A stretch of DNA of 10,987 nt from DATBHM01 sp036557505 (GTDB taxonomy: Bacteria > Actinomycetota > UBA4738 > JACQTL01). Each line of letters begins with the position of its first letter. Position 1 is the first letter of the stretch. The DNA lies in NCBI GenBank assembly GCA_036557505.1, contig DATBHM010000300.1:1-10987 (forward strand), read 5' to 3'. This document shows, piece after piece, positions 1 to 7,190 of this stretch. The position numbers were made by a program, and so were the translations under genes. The notes beneath the pieces were generated by a model. The model was not told the origin of the DNA. It made no database searches and saw only the letters and a list, made by a program, of their open reading frames with translations.

Positions 1-1
1 C

Positions 2-706
2 GGCCTCGGGTGCCCGTATGCCGTCGCGGACTCGCGCGTCGAGTTCCGGCCGGCCGGGTCCCCGCTCCCGCAGGGCTCGTACCGGGCGCTCGCCGCGACC
101 GCCAACAGCTTCGCCCGCGAGTCGCACGTGGACGAGCTGGCGGCGGTGTGCGGCGTGGACCCGGTGGCGTTCCGGATCCGGAACCTCGACGACGAACGCC
201 TGGCCGGTGTGCTGCTGACGGCCGCCGAGGGCGGCGGCTGGGGGTCCTCCCAGGCCGGCGAGACCGCCCTCGGGATCGCCTGCGCCGAGGAGAAGGGCGC
301 CTACGTCGCGACGTGCGCCCGTGTGCGCATCGACGGCGACCGGCCGGTCGTCGAGCGGCTGGTCACGGCCTTCGATTGCGGGGCCGTCCTCGACGCGGAC
401 AACCTGACCAACCAGGTCGAAGGGGCCACCGTGATGGGGATCGGTCCCGCGTTGTTCGAGTCGATCCGGTTCGCCGACGGGTGCGTGGTGAACGGCACGA
501 TGACCGAGTACCGGGTGCCCCGGTTCGGCGACGTCCCCGACGTGGAGGTCGTCCTCGTCGACCGGCCGGACGAGCCTCCCGCGGGCGCCGGGGAGACGCC
601 GCTCATCGCGGTCGCCCCGGCCGTCGCCAACGGGATCGCCGCGGCGACGGGGACGCGGCTGCGGTCGATGCCGCTCGTACCGGAAGGTCGGATCCCCTCC
701 CCCTGA
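2..706 (+). CDS. Molybdopterin-binding subunit of a xanthine dehydrogenase/isoquinoline oxidoreductase-type hydroxylase (C-terminal part)
   Basis: The reading frame is open from base 2 and ends at TGA 704-706, so the start lies outside the window and about 234 C-terminal residues are seen. Family knowledge: large subunits of molybdenum hydroxylases carry the Mo-cytosine-dinucleotide cofactor and hydroxylate N-heterocycles or aldehydes with water. The segment PQGSYRALAATANSFARES followed by a DELA...DPVAFRIRNL stretch matches the molybdopterin-contact region of this family. The C-terminal GAGETPLIAVAPAVANGI motif contains the position of the catalytic base glutamate (codon 593-595). The arginine motif is neither the FRGFG of xanthine dehydrogenase nor the AYRGAGRPE of CO dehydrogenase, so the isoquinoline-oxidoreductase-like branch is more likely; the substrate cannot be read. 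FeS and FAD partner genes would lie upstream. The TetR promoter starts 19 nt after its stop, so the downstream genes are probably a separate unit. Confidence 0.88.
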   Translation, partial: GLGCPYAVADSRVEFRPAGSPLPQGSYRALAATANSFARESHVDELAAVCGVDPVAFRIRNLDDERLAGVLLTAAEGGGWGSSQAGETALGIACAEEKGAYVATCARVRIDGDRPVVERLVTAFDCGAVLDADNLTNQVEGATVMGIGPALFESIRFADGCVVNGTMTEYRVPRFGDVPDVEVVLVDRPDEPPAGAGETPLIAVAPAVANGIAAATGTRLRSMPLVPEGRIPSP

Positions 707-725
707 ACTCGAAGAGCGGGCCCGC

Positions 726-754
726 TTGTCGTCGGCAATACGGTCGTATAGCAT
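726..754 (+). promoter_or_regulatory. Candidate promoter of the tetR-ABC exporter operon
   Basis: TTGTCG at 726-731 (4 of 6 matches to TTGACA) is followed by a 17-bp spacer and TAGCAT at 749-754, which fits both TATAAT (4 of 6) and the actinobacterial TANNNT pattern. Transcription would then start near 760-762, exactly at an in-frame GTG (762). No Shine-Dalgarno sequence precedes any of the possible TetR starts, which fits a leaderless transcript. This is inference from sequence only. Confidence 0.5.
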
Positions 755-762
755 GCGATACG
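745..762. promoter_or_regulatory. Likely TetR operator (18-bp palindrome over the -10 and start)
   Basis: CGTATAGCATGCGATACG is a palindrome except for one symmetric pair (positions 6 and 13). Its centre is GCATGC and its arms are CGTAT/ATACG. It covers the putative -10 box and the transcription/translation start of the adjacent TetR gene. Size, symmetry and position are typical of an autoregulatory TetR-family operator, so binding here should block transcription of the regulator and the exporter genes. Confidence 0.6.
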
Positions 763-1451
763 TGCGTTCGATCTACGGAGCGGATCCTCGGCCGGCTGAG
801 GACCTGACCGCTCGGGCCCGCATCCGGGACGCCGCGCTCCGGCAGTTCGGCGAGCACGGATTCGCGGGGGCGTCCATCCGGGGGATCGCCGAGGCGGCCG
901 GCGTGTCGCCGGGACTCGTGCAGCACCACTTCGGCTCGAAGGAGGCGCTGCGGCGGGCATGCGACGACGCCGTCATGGACCTCGTTCGGCAGAAGCTGAT
1001 GGCGACCAGGGACGGTTCGATCACGAACCCCGCCTTCCTTGCGGGGCTCTCGGCGGCAGCTCCGCCGCTGGTCCGCTACCTTGCCCGAGCCATCGTGGAC
1101 GGGTCGCCCGCCGCCGCCTCGCTCGTGGACGAGCTCGCCGCCGCGAGCGAGTCCTTCCTCTCCACCACCTGGCCCGAGCGGTTCCCGCCGGGCTCGGTGC
1201 GGGCTCGGGACGCGGCCACCGTGCTCGTCGCCCAGAGCACCGGAACCCTCGTGCTGCACGAACAGGTCGCCCGCCTCATGGGTCTTGAGCCCTGGAGGGA
1301 CATCCTGTCGTCGCGGATCGGTCTGGCGCAGCTCGACGTGTACGAGGCCATCGGGGAAGTGGTGTCGTCGGAGCTCGGAGCCCGGCTCCGGGAGGCGGTG
1401 CCGCTGATCGATGCGGGCGCCGGTGACGGCGTCCCGCGGGAGGGCCGCTGA
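762..1451 (+). CDS. TetR/AcrR-family transcriptional regulator
   Basis: The product is 229 aa. The N-terminal DNA-binding domain (about residues 16-65) reads ARARIRDAALRQFGEHGF, then ASIRGIAEAAGVSPGLVQHH and FGSKEAL, the classical TetR helix-turn-helix. The remaining ~160 residues are an alpha-helical ligand/dimer domain with no recognisable ligand motif. I chose GTG 762 because the best promoter (726-754) would start transcription there and because no start has a Shine-Dalgarno site. ATG 753 (three residues longer) is the conventional alternative; TTG 726 coincides with the -35 box and is unlikely. The stop TGA shares its last A with the ATG of the ABC ATPase gene, so the two are translationally coupled. 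Inferred role: a repressor of itself and the downstream exporter, released by an exported or toxic small molecule. Confidence 0.9.
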   Translation: MRSIYGADPRPAEDLTARARIRDAALRQFGEHGFAGASIRGIAEAAGVSPGLVQHHFGSKEALRRACDDAVMDLVRQKLMATRDGSITNPAFLAGLSAAAPPLVRYLARAIVDGSPAAASLVDELAAASESFLSTTWPERFPPGSVRARDAATVLVAQSTGTLVLHEQVARLMGLEPWRDILSSRIGLAQLDVYEAIGEVVSSELGARLREAVPLIDAGAGDGVPREGR

Positions 1452-2359
1452 TGGGTTCGGCGATCGTGACGGAGCAGCTGTCCAAGTCGTTCGGCTCGAC
1501 CAAGGCGCTGGTCGACCTCGACCTCGAGGTCGCGGAGGGGGAGGTCCTCGGCTACCTGGGGCCGAACGGCGCCGGCAAGACCACGACCATCCGCCTGCTG
1601 CTCGGCCTGATCCGGGCCACCTCGGGCCGGGCCGAGATCTTCGGCATGGACTGCCAGTCCCAACCGGTCGAGGTGCACCGCCGCCTGGCCTACGTCCCCG
1701 GCGAGGTCAGCCTGTGGCCCTCGCTCACCGGGACGGAGACGCTGCACCTGCTGGGCGAGATCCAGGGGCGCGTCGACCCGGCCTACCGCGATGGGCTGGT
1801 GGAGCGGTTCGCGTTCGACCCCTCGAAGAAGGTCCGCGCCTATTCCAAGGGGAACCGCCAGAAGCTCGTGCTCATCGCCGCGCTGATGACGCGCGCGGAG
1901 CTGTTGGTGCTCGACGAGCCGACGAGCGGGCTGGACCCGCTGATGGAGCGGGCCTTCCGCGAATGCGTGGTCGAGGCCCGGGACCGGGGGCAGACGGTGT
2001 TCCTGTCCTCCCACATCCTGTCCGAGGTGGAGGCGCTGTGCGACCGCGTCGCGATCCTGCGGGCCGGCTCGCTGGTCGAGACCGGCACGCTCGCCGAGAT
2101 GCGGCACCTCTCCGCGCTCCAGGTCGAGGCGGAGTTCGACGGCGCGGTGCCCGACCTGGCCGGGGTCCCCGGCGTGACGTCGGTCCAGGTCGAGGACCAC
2201 CGTGTCCGCTGCCACGTCACGGGCTCCGTCGAGCCGCTGCTCGCCGTCCTCGCCCGGGCCGGCGTCCGCCACCTGATCAGCCGGGAACCGTCCCTGGAGG
2301 AGCTGTTCCTCGCGCACTACGGCGGCGACGGCCGGGGAACGCCCGATGCGGCGGCGTAG
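1451..2359 (+). CDS. ABC exporter ATP-binding protein (drug/antibiotic type)
   Basis: This 302-aa nucleotide-binding subunit energises the permease encoded next. Visible motifs are Walker A GPNGAGKTT (37-45), a signature written YSKGNRQK (131-138) instead of LSGGQ, Walker B LLVLDEP (151-157), D-loop SGLD (159-162) and H-loop His188 in LSSHI. At the Q-loop the sequence is YVPGEVSLWP with Gly-Glu instead of Gln; from memory, this variant is common in ATPases that pair with two-in-one ABC-2 permeases, so it is not evidence of inactivity. After ~225 residues a DrrA/CcmA-like C-terminal regulatory domain follows, ending in EPSLEELFLAHY. The start is supported by GGGAGGG at 1438-1444, six bases before ATG, and by the 1-nt overlap with tetR. 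The gene overlaps the permease by 14 nt, so both subunits are probably made together. Confidence 0.93.
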   Translation: MGSAIVTEQLSKSFGSTKALVDLDLEVAEGEVLGYLGPNGAGKTTTIRLLLGLIRATSGRAEIFGMDCQSQPVEVHRRLAYVPGEVSLWPSLTGTETLHLLGEIQGRVDPAYRDGLVERFAFDPSKKVRAYSKGNRQKLVLIAALMTRAELLVLDEPTSGLDPLMERAFRECVVEARDRGQTVFLSSHILSEVEALCDRVAILRAGSLVETGTLAEMRHLSALQVEAEFDGAVPDLAGVPGVTSVQVEDHRVRCHVTGSVEPLLAVLARAGVRHLISREPSLEELFLAHYGGDGRGTPDAAA

Positions 2360-3986
2360 CGACGGCGGCGACCCGGCCGGGCGGGCCCCGACGGCGGTCG
2401 CACGGTGGACCGCCCGCCGCGCCGCCCGGCCCGGGGCCCTGTGGGGGTACGTGTTCGGCGCGATCGCGGCGGCCTCGGCCTACCAGTACCCGCGGACGTT
2501 CCCGACGTTGGAGTCCCGGCTCCGGGTGGCCGCGTCGCTGAGGGGGAACGCCGGGTTCGCGGCGCTGTTCGGCCCCATCCGGCACATCGAGACGGTGGCC
2601 GGGTACACGGCCTACAAGTCGATGATGACGCTCATGCTCCTGGGCTCCGTCTGGGGGCTGCTCGTCGCCACTCGACTCACGCGCGGCGAGGAGGACGCGG
2701 GGAGGTGGGAGCTGTACTTGGCGGGCTGGACCACGCGCGGCGGGGCGGCCAGGCAGGCGGCGGCCGGACTCGGGGTGGGGATCGTCGCCCTGTGGGTGCC
2801 CACCGCGCTGCTGCTGGCGATCGTCGGCGCGACGTCGAAGGTCGGCATCGGAGTCGGCGCGGCCTTGTTTTTCGCGACCGCCATGGTGGCGCCCGCGGCG
2901 ATGTTCGTGGGCGTCGGCCTGTTGGTCGGCCAGCTCGCCACGACGCGGCACCAGGCGAACCTCATCGGGGCCGCCGTGCTCGCGGGGAGCTACCTCGTGC
3001 GCATGGTGGCGGACTCGGCGTCGGGACTCGGGTGGCTGCGGTGGGCGAGCCCGCTGGGGTGGGTGGAGGAGCTCCGTCCGCTCACCGGGTCGCGGGCCTG
3101 GGCGTTCCTGCCGATCGTGCTCGTCACCGCCGGCCTGGTTGTGGTCGCGGTTCGCGTGGCCGCGGAACGCGACCTCGGCGCGGGGCGGCTCGCCGGACGG
3201 GAGACGCCGAAGGCGCACACACGGCTCCTCGGCGGGCAGGGCGGCCTCACCCTGCGGCTGAGCCGGCCGGCCATCCTGGGCTGGACGGTGGCGCTCGTGG
3301 CGACCGGGCTGGTGTTCGGCCTCGTGGCGCAGGCGGCGGCGAGCGCGCTGAAGGGTTCACCCGCGCTCGAACGGGTCATCGCGCGGCTCGGCGGGACGGC
3401 CCCGGGGGCGGCCGCGTACCTGGGGTTCGTGTTCGTCGCCGCCGCGGGGCTGGTGGCGATCGCCGTGTGCGGACAGGTCTCGGCGATCCGGAACGAGGAG
3501 GCGTCCGGTCACCTGGACAACCTGCTGGTCCGGGCGGTTCCCCGGTGGCGGTGGCTGGGTGTGCGGCTCGCCGTGGGGGCGGCCATGGTGATCGTGATCG
3601 GCGTCCTCGCCGGCGTCGCGGCCTGGGGGGGCGCCGCGAGCCAGCACACCGGGATCGGGTTCGGCGACATGGTGAAGGCCGGCCTGAACGTCACCCCGCC
3701 GGCGCTGTTCGTGCTGGGGATCGGCGTGCTGGCGTTCGGCGTGCTCCCGAGGGCGGCGATCGGGGTGGCGTACGGCGTCGTGGTGTGGTCGTTCGTCGCC
3801 GAGATCGTCGCCGGCGCCTCGTCGTCCGTCCACTGGCTCCAGAACACCTCGCCGCTGCTGCACATCGCCCCGGTCCCGGCGGCGCCGCCGGACTGGACGG
3901 CCGCCGTCTGGCTGGTCGGGCTGGGGCTGGTGGCGGCCCTTGCCGGCGTGCTGTGGTTCGACCGCCGGGACCTCGTGTCCGCCTGA
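2346..3986 (+). CDS. ABC exporter permease, duplicated ABC-2 type (putative polyketide-antibiotic exporter family)
   Basis: This 546-aa membrane protein has about 12 hydrophobic segments in two sets of six (approximately residues 30-272 and 308-537). Each half has the same cytoplasmic motif: RGEEDAGRWELYLAGWTTR (113-131) and RNEEASGHLDNLLVRAVPR (382-400). This indicates an internal duplication, so one polypeptide can form the whole translocation path with two copies of the ATPase. Length, duplication and these motifs match the family called 'exporter of polyketide antibiotics' (COG3559-like); the actual substrate is unknown. The ATG at 2346 lies inside the end of the ATPase gene, with GGGGAA at 2334-2339 as a weak ribosome site, indicating translational coupling. 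It is the last gene of the TetR-controlled unit. Confidence 0.9.
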   Translation: MRRRSDGGDPAGRAPTAVARWTARRAARPGALWGYVFGAIAAASAYQYPRTFPTLESRLRVAASLRGNAGFAALFGPIRHIETVAGYTAYKSMMTLMLLGSVWGLLVATRLTRGEEDAGRWELYLAGWTTRGGAARQAAAGLGVGIVALWVPTALLLAIVGATSKVGIGVGAALFFATAMVAPAAMFVGVGLLVGQLATTRHQANLIGAAVLAGSYLVRMVADSASGLGWLRWASPLGWVEELRPLTGSRAWAFLPIVLVTAGLVVVAVRVAAERDLGAGRLAGRETPKAHTRLLGGQGGLTLRLSRPAILGWTVALVATGLVFGLVAQAAASALKGSPALERVIARLGGTAPGAAAYLGFVFVAAAGLVAIAVCGQVSAIRNEEASGHLDNLLVRAVPRWRWLGVRLAVGAAMVIVIGVLAGVAAWGGAASQHTGIGFGDMVKAGLNVTPPALFVLGIGVLAFGVLPRAAIGVAYGVVVWSFVAEIVAGASSSVHWLQNTSPLLHIAPVPAAPPDWTAAVWLVGLGLVAALAGVLWFDRRDLVSA

Positions 3987-4123
3987 CGGCGGCGGCGCGT
4001 GTGTGTCGAACGTCACCGATTTCCGGTCGGGCGGGTGGAATCGTGGCCTCAGCGGCCCCGGTTCGGTTGCGGTGGGGTTCTCCCGAAGCGCCGGTGGTCG
4101 CATGGGCCTTCCGGGAACGGATC

Positions 4124-4130
4124 GGGGAGG
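4124..4130 (+). promoter_or_regulatory. Ribosome binding site of the RTX-like secreted protein gene
   Basis: GGGGAGG lies 7 bases before ATG 4138. It decides the start: two upstream in-frame ATGs (3940 and 4102) lack such a site and would put extra polar residues before the signal peptide. The rest of the 151-nt gap after the permease (3987-4137) shows no convincing terminator. Confidence 0.75.
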
Positions 4131-4137
4131 GTGCTTC

Positions 4138-6891
4138 ATGGACACCGAGGACGGCGGCTCCAACGAGCGGGCGGTGACGGTGGTGCGGGTCCTGGCGCGG
4201 GTCGGCGTCGTCGGCACGCTGGCCGCGGCGGTCTCGCTCCTGCTGATGGCGGCGCCCGCCCAGGCCGCGTTCACCGCGGGGATCACGGGAACGACCCTCA
4301 CGATCACCGGCGACGGCGTATCGGACCATCTGGCCCTCCGCCTGCAGCCGTCGGCGCCGAACACGCTCCAGGTGGACGTGGGCGACAACGGGACGGCAGA
4401 CTTCTCGTTCGACCGGAACGGGTTCGACCACATCACGGTCGCCGCCGGCGGCGGGAACGACGTCGTCCGGATCGACCAGGTCAACGGCGTGTTCACCGAC
4501 ACCGAGGTCACCACGCTGAGCGGCGGGAAGGGAAACGACACCCTGCTCGGCGGATCGGGATCCGAGAGGCTGATCGGCGGCGACGGCAACGACGTCGTCG
4601 ACGGCAACGAGGGTGACGACATCGCGTTCCTGGGGACGGGCAACGACACGTTCAACTGGGACCCCGGGGACGCCAGCGACGTCGTCGAGGGTCAGGACGG
4701 AACCGACACGCTGCGGTTCAACGGGGCCAACGTCAACGAGACCGTCGACGCGTCGGCGAACGGCGCCCGGCTTCGGTTCACGCGCGACGTCGCCAACATC
4801 GTCACGGACACGGACGGCGTGGAGAAGGTGCGATTCAACGCCCTGGGCGGAGCGGATCGCGTGACGGTGCACGACCTCACCGGCACCGACGTGACGAACG
4901 TGACGGTGGATCTGGGATCCCCCTCGGGAACCCCCGGAGGCGACGGCGCGGCGGACACCGTGACGGTGGAGGGGACCAACGGCCCGGACGCGGTCGGGCT
5001 CGTGTCGGCGCCGGGCGCCATGACCGTGACGGGTCTCGCCACGACGGCGACCGTCCTGCATCCCGAACAGACCGACGACCTGTTGCAGGTGAACACCCTG
5101 GCCGGCGACGACGAGATCTCGTCCACGCCCCTGTCCACCGTGCCCATGACGGTGAACGTGGACGGCGGGGCCGACACCGACACCTCAACGGCGAACGGCA
5201 CGAACGCGGCCGACACGTTCTCGGTCACCGCCGACGGCACGGCCGCGTTCGTGTCGAGCGACGGCGTCACCGGCATCGACATCGTCGCCGATGATGTCGT
5301 GCTGAACGGGTTCGGTGGCGACGACCACACGTCAGCGGCCGGCAATCTCGCGGCCATCACGAAGCTCATCGTCCACGGCGGCAAGGGGGCCGACACACTT
5401 CTCGGCGGGAACGGGCCCGACACCATCATCGGCGGCGACGGCACTGACTTCGTCGACGGCAACCAGGGCGACGACCTCGCGCTCCTGGCGGCGGGGAGAG
5501 ACACGTTCAACTGGGATCCGGGCGACGGCAACGACGTCGTGGAGGGCCAGGACGGAATCGACACGCTGCAGTTCAACGGGGCGAACGTCAACGAGAGGAT
5601 CGACGTCTCAGCGAACGGCCAGCGGATGCGGTTCACACGGGACGTCGCGAATATCGTCATGGACACGGACGGTGTGGAGCGGGTCCGGTTCAACGCTCAG
5701 GCCGGAACCGACCTCGTCACGGTCCACGACCTGACCGGCACCGACGTCACGAACGTGACCGTCGACCTCGGGTCGCCCGCGGGGACGTCCGGCGGCGACG
5801 GCGTCGCGGACGTGGTCGCGGTGGAAGGCACGGGAGGGGCGGACACCGTCGGATTGGCGCCGTCGGCCGGCGCCATGACCGTCACCGGGTTGGTTCCGGC
5901 TGTGACGGTCCTGCACCCGGAATCGACCCTCGACACGGTCCAGGTGAACACGCTGACGGGCAACGACCGAATCTCGTCGACGCCGCTCGGAGGGGTCCCA
6001 ATGCTGGTGAACGTCGACGGCGGGGCCGACACCGACGCGTACACGGCGAACGGCACGAACGGGGACGACACCTTTTCGGTCACCGCCAACGGTACCGCCG
6101 CGTTCGTATCGGGCGACGGCCTCACGGGGGTGAACGTCGTCACCGAGGACGTGGTGCTGAACGGATTCGGTGGCGACGACCAGACCTCGGGCCTGGGCAA
6201 CCTCGCGGCGATCACGAGACTGACGGTCCACGGTGGCGACGGCGCGGACATCGTGCTGGGAGGGAACGGCCCCGACTCGCTCTTCGGTGGCGACGGCAAC
6301 GACGTCGTCGATGGCAACCAGGGCGACGACCTCGCGTTCCTCGGAACGGGGAACGACACGTTCAACTGGGATCCGGGCGATGGCAGCGACACGGTCGAGG
6401 GTCAGGACGGGACCGACACCCTGCGGTTCAACGGGGCCAACATCAACGAGAAGATCGACGTCTCCGCGAACGGCCAGCGACTGCGGTTCACCCGTGACGT
6501 CGCCAGCATCTTCATGGACACGGACGGTGTGGAGAAGGTGCGGTTCAATGCGCTTGGCGGAACCGACCTCGTCACGGTCCACGACCTCACCGGCACGGAC
6601 GTGGGCACCGTGACCGTGAATCTGGCGGGCACGCTGGGCGGCGCGTCCGGCGACGGCGCGGCCGACGACGTCGTCGTCGAGGGAACCGCGGGGAAGGACG
6701 CCATCGACATCGGAGGCAGCTCGGCCGCCGGCGTCACGGTGTCGGGGCTGGTGCCCACGGTGCGGGTCCTCCACCCCGAGTTCGCGAACGACCGTCTGGA
6801 CGTGAACACCCTGGCCGGGAACGACACCGTGGACTCCAGCGGGCTGGGGCCGGGGGTCATCCAGCTGTTCGTGGACGGAGTGGCCCGCTAG
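4138..6891 (+). CDS. Secreted RTX-like calcium-binding repeat protein (three 285-aa repeats)
   Basis: The product is 917 aa. Residues 1-43 form a Sec signal peptide with positive residues, a hydrophobic core near VVGTLAAAVSLLLMAAPAQA and probable cleavage after AQA. The mature part repeats with a period of exactly 285 residues: units start at 129, 414 and 699. Each begins with glycine/aspartate nonapeptides of the GGxGxDxUx type (GGKGNDTLLGG, then GGDGNDVVDGN), which in RTX proteins bind Ca2+ as a beta-roll. They continue with NDTFNWDPGD, EGQDGTDTLRFNGAN, FTRDVANI, DLVTVHDLTGTDV and a beta-rich stretch ending VNTLAGND. The last unit stops after ~219 residues; residues 44-128 resemble the missing end of a unit. 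No LPXTG motif, C-terminal membrane anchor or catalytic motif is visible, so it is probably released or loosely surface-bound. Its function is not known; a structural or adhesive role is a guess. Confidence 0.88.
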   Translation: MDTEDGGSNERAVTVVRVLARVGVVGTLAAAVSLLLMAAPAQAAFTAGITGTTLTITGDGVSDHLALRLQPSAPNTLQVDVGDNGTADFSFDRNGFDHITVAAGGGNDVVRIDQVNGVFTDTEVTTLSGGKGNDTLLGGSGSERLIGGDGNDVVDGNEGDDIAFLGTGNDTFNWDPGDASDVVEGQDGTDTLRFNGANVNETVDASANGARLRFTRDVANIVTDTDGVEKVRFNALGGADRVTVHDLTGTDVTNVTVDLGSPSGTPGGDGAADTVTVEGTNGPDAVGLVSAPGAMTVTGLATTATVLHPEQTDDLLQVNTLAGDDEISSTPLSTVPMTVNVDGGADTDTSTANGTNAADTFSVTADGTAAFVSSDGVTGIDIVADDVVLNGFGGDDHTSAAGNLAAITKLIVHGGKGADTLLGGNGPDTIIGGDGTDFVDGNQGDDLALLAAGRDTFNWDPGDGNDVVEGQDGIDTLQFNGANVNERIDVSANGQRMRFTRDVANIVMDTDGVERVRFNAQAGTDLVTVHDLTGTDVTNVTVDLGSPAGTSGGDGVADVVAVEGTGGADTVGLAPSAGAMTVTGLVPAVTVLHPESTLDTVQVNTLTGNDRISSTPLGGVPMLVNVDGGADTDAYTANGTNGDDTFSVTANGTAAFVSGDGLTGVNVVTEDVVLNGFGGDDQTSGLGNLAAITRLTVHGGDGADIVLGGNGPDSLFGGDGNDVVDGNQGDDLAFLGTGNDTFNWDPGDGSDTVEGQDGTDTLRFNGANINEKIDVSANGQRLRFTRDVASIFMDTDGVEKVRFNALGGTDLVTVHDLTGTDVGTVTVNLAGTLGGASGDGAADDVVVEGTAGKDAIDIGGSSAAGVTVSGLVPTVRVLHPEFANDRLDVNTLAGNDTVDSSGLGPGVIQLFVDGVAR
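4522..6891 (+). repeat. Tandem 855-bp coding repeat, two full copies and one partial
   Basis: Copies run 4522-5376, 5377-6231 and 6232-6891 (partial, about 660 bp). Landmarks repeat at identical spacing, for example the GACGTCGTCGACGGCAAC-like segment at 4591, 5446 and 6301, exactly 855 bp apart. The copies are clearly alike at DNA level, especially around the NDTFNWDPGD and RFNGAN coding segments, with scattered third-base differences. This suggests fairly recent duplication or gene conversion. Confidence 0.9.
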
Positions 6892-6906
6892 CCCGAGCCG
6901 CGCGGC

Positions 6907-6934
6907 GGACCCCGGCCCGGCCGGTGTCGGGTCC
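6907..6934 (+). terminator. GC-rich hairpin after the RTX-like gene, possible terminator
   Basis: GGACCC at 6907-6912 can pair with GGGTCC at 6929-6934, with further CCGG/CCGG pairing inside. It starts 16 bases after the stop codon and ends just before the tRNA promoter. There is no U-run after it, so it may be only a weak terminator. Confidence 0.35.
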
Positions 6935-6939
6935 GGCGG

Positions 6940-6945
6940 TACACT
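6940..6945 (+). promoter_or_regulatory. Candidate -10 box for tRNA-Cys
   Basis: TACACT (TANNNT type) ends 37 bases before the first base of the tRNA, giving a short leader of about 30 nt. No convincing -35 hexamer is seen at the proper spacing. Confidence 0.4.
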
Positions 6946-6982
6946 GACCCATCGCGCCGGCACAGTCGCCTGCGCGCGCCCC

Positions 6983-7053
6983 GGCGGGGTGGCCGAGTGG
7001 TTAGGCACAGGTCTGCAAAACCTGCTACACCGGTTCAATTCCGGTCCCCGCCT
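6983..7053 (+). tRNA. tRNA-Cys (anticodon GCA)
   Basis: The cloverleaf is complete. Acceptor GGCGGGG (6983-6989) pairs with CCCCGCC (7046-7052). The D arm is GCC-GAGTGGTTA-GGC. The anticodon stem CAGGT/ACCTG encloses the loop CTGCAAA with GCA at 7015-7017. The T arm is ACCGG-TTCAATT-CCGGT. The discriminator base is T, as is typical of tRNA-Cys. The 3' CCA is not encoded, so it must be added by the CCA enzyme. Confidence 0.96.
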
Positions 7054-7095
7054 CGAAACCACGCTTCCGGCGAGCCGGTCCCCGAGCCGGACGGC

Positions 7096-7101
7096 TAGAC
7101 T
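7096..7101 (+). promoter_or_regulatory. Candidate -10 box for tRNA-Val
   Basis: TAGACT lies 10 bases before tRNA-Val, in a GCTAGACTC context like those seen before actinobacterial tRNA genes. If used, the leader would be only a few bases. No clear -35 hexamer is present, and read-through from the tRNA-Cys promoter is also possible. Confidence 0.45.
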
Positions 7102-7111
7102 CAGGCCAAGC

Positions 7112-7186
7112 GGGCGGTTAGCTCAGGGGGAGAGCGCTTCCCTGACACGGAAGAGGTCGGAGGTTCAAATCCTCCACCGCCCACCA
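7112..7186 (+). tRNA. tRNA-Val (anticodon GAC)
   Basis: Acceptor GGGCGGT (7112-7118) pairs with ACCGCCC (7176-7182). The D arm contains GCTCAGGGGGAGAGC. The anticodon stem CTTCC/GGAAG encloses CTGACAC with GAC as anticodon. The T arm is GGAGG-TTCAAAT-CCTCC. The discriminator is A and CCA is encoded at 7184-7186, unlike the neighbouring tRNA-Cys. Its 3' half recurs at the right end of the window. Confidence 0.96.
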
Positions 7187-7190
7187 AGCA

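Noticed and set aside
1076..2317. 413-codon minus-strand open frame opposite the TetR and ABC ATPase genes
   Set aside because: It is low-complexity and Arg/Gln/Asp-rich, with no domain. It is the usual antisense shadow of GC-rich coding DNA; the plus frame carries all ABC motifs.
4037..4063. GGAAT-N19-GTT, resembling a SigR/ECF sigma promoter before the RTX-like gene
   Set aside because: The spacing is one base longer than the usual 18 and such short boxes occur by chance in GC-rich DNA; not enough to annotate.
3940..4137. Upstream extension of the RTX-like gene to ATG 3940
   Set aside because: It would overlap the permease, lacks a ribosome site and places 66 polar residues before a clear signal peptide; ATG 4138 has GGGGAGG at ideal spacing.
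4522..6891. CRISPR-like or non-coding repeat array
   Set aside because: The units are 855 bp long, coding throughout and without spacers.
5608..7062. 484-codon minus-strand frame opposite the RTX-like gene and tRNA-Cys
   Set aside because: It is a repetitive shadow that follows the 855-bp repeats, runs across a tRNA, and has no ribosome site or recognisable domain.
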